Source of the DNA: Chitinophagaceae bacterium
GTDB taxonomy: Bacteria > Bacteroidota > Bacteroidia > Chitinophagales > Chitinophagaceae
Length of the DNA stretch: 8,202 nt
Reading direction: 5' to 3'
Assembly: GCA_023251285.1 (NCBI GenBank)
Contig: JAHEZB010000065.1
Coordinates: forward strand, 1 to 8,202
In this document: in pieces, positions 5,902 through 8,202 of the stretch
Position numbering within the stretch: the first letter of the stretch is position 1
Layout of the letters: the number at the start of each line of letters is the position of its first letter
Notes under the pieces: model-generated
Told to the model about the DNA's origin: nothing
What the model saw: the letters and a program-made list of their open reading frames with translations, nothing else
Databases searched by the model: none
Program-made: the position numbers and the translations under genes

Positions 5902-7859
5902 TTATTATTAATTGGTATTTTAATAAGGACTTCTGTACCGCCTGCACTACCATCAGGAAGCACTAAATCATTTATCACAACCGACGTTCCCAATTGGTCT
6001 TGTTGTTGAAGCATGGAGATGCGGTCGGCGGTAATGCTCATCCCCATTGATTTATATGAAAGTGCAGACTTACTTTTTAATTCGGCCGCTTTCTTTCTCC
6101 CAATCCCGTCATCTGCAATTTTACAAAACAGGATTTCGTCTTTTGTATAGAGGTCAATTTCCAAATGGCCACTTTCTTTTTTATGCATTAATCCGTGCCA
6201 GATAGCGTTTTCAACATAGGGTTGAATTATAAGAGGTGGTACTTTAATAAGCACTGGATCAACCAGGTCATCAACAATAATTTTATAAGTAAACTTATCC
6301 TGAAAACGCAATGATTCGATTTCCAGATATAATTGCAAAGCCTCTAATTCGCGTTCTAACGGAATAAAAGCTTCCTGCGAATTTTGCAGGATTAGTCTTA
6401 TCAGCCTCGAAAACTTGGCCAGGTATTCCGATGCCTGCAACCTGTTATTTTCAAGTATGAATAAATTGATAGCGCTAAGCGAATTGGAAATAAAATGCGG
6501 ATTCATCTGTGCCCGCAACGCTTGCATTTCAAGTTCTGATAACTTTTTTTGACTCTCAAGTTTTTGAATTTGTAATTCATTTTCTGCAAGTTCACGCATG
6601 CTTTTTTCATTTTGTCGTTTTAGTAATATGTTACGAAAAATAAAACCGCTTAACATAATTAAACAAATAACACCTGCGATTAGCATTTTCTTCTGCAAGG
6701 AACTTTGCGTCAACTCCTGATGCTGAATTCTCAATAAACGGCTTTGATATTGTTCCTGCTCATTTCTCCTTTCCTCTTGCCTGAGTTGTTCGCTGAAAGA
6801 AACGTCTTGTATCTCCATGACTTTCTTTGTATTGAAAAGGCTGTCTTTTGTTTTAATAGTTAACTCTAAATATTTGGTAACGCTGTCTGTACTGTGGGTT
6901 AATTTATATATATCAGACAATAAGTTAAGAGCCGCAAGTTTCCCTGTCAGGTAATGAGCAGTTTTACTTAGTTCTAAAACTTTATTTGCATAAAAAATAC
7001 TGGAATCGAGTTGTCCCCTTTTTTTAAAAACGACTGCTTCACCATTATAATTATCCATTAGATCCTTGTTGCCTTCAGCAAGAGCAGCACCCGCTTTATA
7101 ATAGTACAGTGCTGTTGAACAATCACCTGCTTTTGAATAAATATTACCAATTACAGGAGCGAGAATACGGGAAAAGAAAAGTGTGTCTTTTGTAGTTCCC
7201 CATTTGCCCAGCCCTTTTAAAGATAAGTCATGGGCCTTATTTGCATATTGTAATGCGGAATCAAGTTGATTGAAGGTTTCAAAAATTGACGCTCCAACCA
7301 CAAAGCAGTTGACATAGCGTGAAGCAGTTTTATAGTTTTCCTGTTCAAAAACCGCGTTTAATTTTGATTCAAGAAGGAATTTTGCTTTACGCAAATTGTA
7401 AATTGCCTGTGCATAATCTCCCTCTTCACGGTATATATCACTCAAACCAAAATATGCTTCACAAATTAAATTGAAATTGTTTGCATGCTCGGCTATTCTT
7501 AAACCTTGAAAAATATATTGGAGCGCTCCTCTGTAGTTGCCATTAACTTGCTCAAGAGCAAAATACTGAGCATAAGACTCAAATAGCGCATCTTCTGATT
7601 TCATTTTTTGGGCTAACAGAATATGTTGTTGTAAATACAAGGTTGCAGAATCCGGATTTGAATATACGTAACCCCAAATCATATCTGATGCAGCATAGAA
7701 CCTGGTCGAATCATCTTTTGCAGAACGATCGATCTTATCTTTTTGTGCCAGGCACATGGATAAAGAAATAAAGCAAAAAAATATGGATAAAAGAATTTTT
7801 ATAAACGAAGCCGTTTTATAAAAAGTAAAAGCCCTGCAAGTATTTGCGTTTACAGGCAT
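5898..7859 (-). CDS. LytS-type sensor histidine kinase with periplasmic TPR domain (HK1)
   Basis: A 653-residue paralogue of HK2. The start MPVNANTCR resembles HK2's MLVKINTCR; a signal peptide follows (hydrophobic ~19-35, likely cut CLA|Q after A38). Residues ~60-340 hold about six TPR-like pairs, for example AYFGLSDIYREEGDYAQAI at 135-153 and IGNIYSKAGDCSTALYYY at 237-254. Residues ~348-390 are highly charged and Gln-rich, probably coiled coil. One membrane span lies at 392-409. The transmitter carries H455 in RAQMNPHFISNSLSAINLF, N551 in QPYVENAIWHGLMH, and G1 box IADDGIG at 581-587, ending GGTEVLIKIP. All motifs for autophosphorylation are present. The sensor half is about 70 residues shorter than in HK2 and clearly divergent, whereas the membrane and kinase half is nearly the same protein. 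No intact regulator follows; only a remnant does, so HK1 probably signals through the regulator downstream of HK2. Confidence 0.95.
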   Translation of the reverse strand: MPVNANTCRAFTFYKTASFIKILLSIFFCFISLSMCLAQKDKIDRSAKDDSTRFYAASDMIWGYVYSNPDSATLYLQQHILLAQKMKSEDALFESYAQYFALEQVNGNYRGALQYIFQGLRIAEHANNFNLICEAYFGLSDIYREEGDYAQAIYNLRKAKFLLESKLNAVFEQENYKTASRYVNCFVVGASIFETFNQLDSALQYANKAHDLSLKGLGKWGTTKDTLFFSRILAPVIGNIYSKAGDCSTALYYYKAGAALAEGNKDLMDNYNGEAVVFKKRGQLDSSIFYANKVLELSKTAHYLTGKLAALNLLSDIYKLTHSTDSVTKYLELTIKTKDSLFNTKKVMEIQDVSFSEQLRQEERRNEQEQYQSRLLRIQHQELTQSSLQKKMLIAGVICLIMLSGFIFRNILLKRQNEKSMRELAENELQIQKLESQKKLSELEMQALRAQMNPHFISNSLSAINLFILENNRLQASEYLAKFSRLIRLILQNSQEAFIPLERELEALQLYLEIESLRFQDKFTYKIIVDDLVDPVLIKVPPLIIQPYVENAIWHGLMHKKESGHLEIDLYTKDEILFCKIADDGIGRKKAAELKSKSALSYKSMGMSITADRISMLQQQDQLGTSVVINDLVLPDGSAGGTEVLIKIPINNK

Positions 7860-7900
7860 ACAAAGATTTGTTCTTTAAAGATACTCATTAATATTTCTTT
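7860..7900 (-). promoter_or_regulatory. HK1 leader, conserved with HK2
   Basis: This is the counterpart of the HK2 leader: CTTTAAAG at 7873-7880 sits 13 bases before the ATG, and AAAGAA is the closest thing to a ribosome-binding site. About 14 bases further upstream is a perfect 10-base palindrome, CCAAATTTGG (7914-7923), which is not seen before HK2. No convincing promoter elements are visible, so HK1 may be transcribed from here or be read through from the propeller gene 114 bases upstream. Confidence 0.4.
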
Positions 7901-7973
7901 AATACTGAAGCTTCCAAATTTGGTTGGATAATTGTGAACCATTATTGTAGCCACAAATTGCATACAAGGCACG

Positions 7974-8202
7974 TTAGTGCTGCCAGTCGGCGTTCCAACC
8001 ATTGGTCACGATCGTTCCCGACGCCGAGCCGTCAGCGGAAACCCATGAGATGTCCTTCCTTGATGCTAAGAGCGATGTGTATGCGATAATGGTACCGTCA
8101 GGCGACCACGATATTTTAGTTCCATGGTTGAGCCACAAATTGATCGAAATTGCGACCGCGTCACCGCTGGAAATGATCGTGGTGAGACCACTACCGTCAG
8201 GG
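7974..8202 (-). CDS. PD40/WD40-like beta-propeller protein, C-terminal end (partial)
   Basis: An open frame enters from the right edge and ends at TAA (7976-7974), giving 75 visible residues. The PD40 motif is clear: KISWSPDGTIIAYTS at visible residues 29-43, followed by DISWVSADGSASGTIV and a terminal NADWQH. Such W-S-P-D-G-x-x-I-A-Y blades are found in TolB-like and related periplasmic propellers, and ending shortly after a D-W motif is usual for them. A second PDG lies at the first visible codons, 33 residues earlier, consistent with blade spacing. G+C is visibly higher here (95 of 180 bases in 7981-8160) than in the kinases, which are around 40% in a sampled line. The start, full length, any signal peptide and any enzymatic domain lie outside the window, so no function is assigned beyond a propeller scaffold. 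HK1 follows 114 bases downstream on the same strand. Confidence 0.8.
   Translation of the reverse strand, partial: PDGSGLTTIISSGDAVAISINLWLNHGTKISWSPDGTIIAYTSLLASRKDISWVSADGSASGTIVTNGWNADWQH

Noticed and set aside
7744..7859. HK1 as a lipoprotein (L-S-M-C at residues 33-36)
   Set aside because: Methionine before the cysteine does not fit the lipobox, and HK2 has no comparable motif at the equivalent place; an ordinary A-Q signal peptidase I cut fits both.
7851..7970. Promoter for HK1
   Set aside because: Candidate CAAAnnTA-like sequences on the plus strand are either adjacent to the start codon or mismatched and lack a partner element.

Overview
The window looks like chromosomal DNA of a Bacteroidota bacterium, probably from the Chitinophagaceae/Sphingobacteriia side. 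The evidence is the gene types (periplasmic-TPR LytS-type histidine kinases with signal peptides ending in A-Q, a LytTR regulator, a ThuA/PQQ-dehydrogenase lipoprotein), the moderately AT-rich composition and the lack of strong Shine-Dalgarno sequences. This is inference from sequence character; I cannot name a genus.

Every gene I can support is on the minus strand, so transcription runs from right to left. In that order: (1) 8202-7974, the last 75 codons of a PD40/WD40-like beta-propeller protein, entering from outside the window; (2) 7859-5898, histidine kinase HK1 (653 aa); (3) 5901-5857, a fossil of the first codons of a response-regulator gene; (4) 5797-3629, histidine kinase HK2 (722 aa), a tandem paralogue of HK1; (5) 3626-2886, a LytTR response regulator (246 aa) two bases after HK2; (6) 2885-2277, a non-coding stretch with a cluster of dispersed repeats; (7) 2276 to beyond base 1, a large lipoprotein with ThuA, PQQ-dependent sugar dehydrogenase and PKD-like domains. 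It is read without interruption for 758 codons and leaves the window unfinished.

The main result is the history of the two-component locus. HK1 and HK2 share their leader sequences, the start of the signal peptide, and an almost identical membrane-plus-kinase half, but their TPR sensor halves have diverged. Just after HK1, where HK2 has its response regulator, only about 13 to 15 recognisable codons of a regulator remain, and the HK2 leader follows almost directly. The simplest reading is one tandem duplication of leader-HK-start of regulator. It left two sensors and one intact regulator, which both kinases probably share.

The two genes at the window edges are incomplete. They are recognised by translating the open frames, not from complete start-to-stop reading frames. 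I found no tRNA, rRNA, CRISPR array, transposase or convincing promoter.
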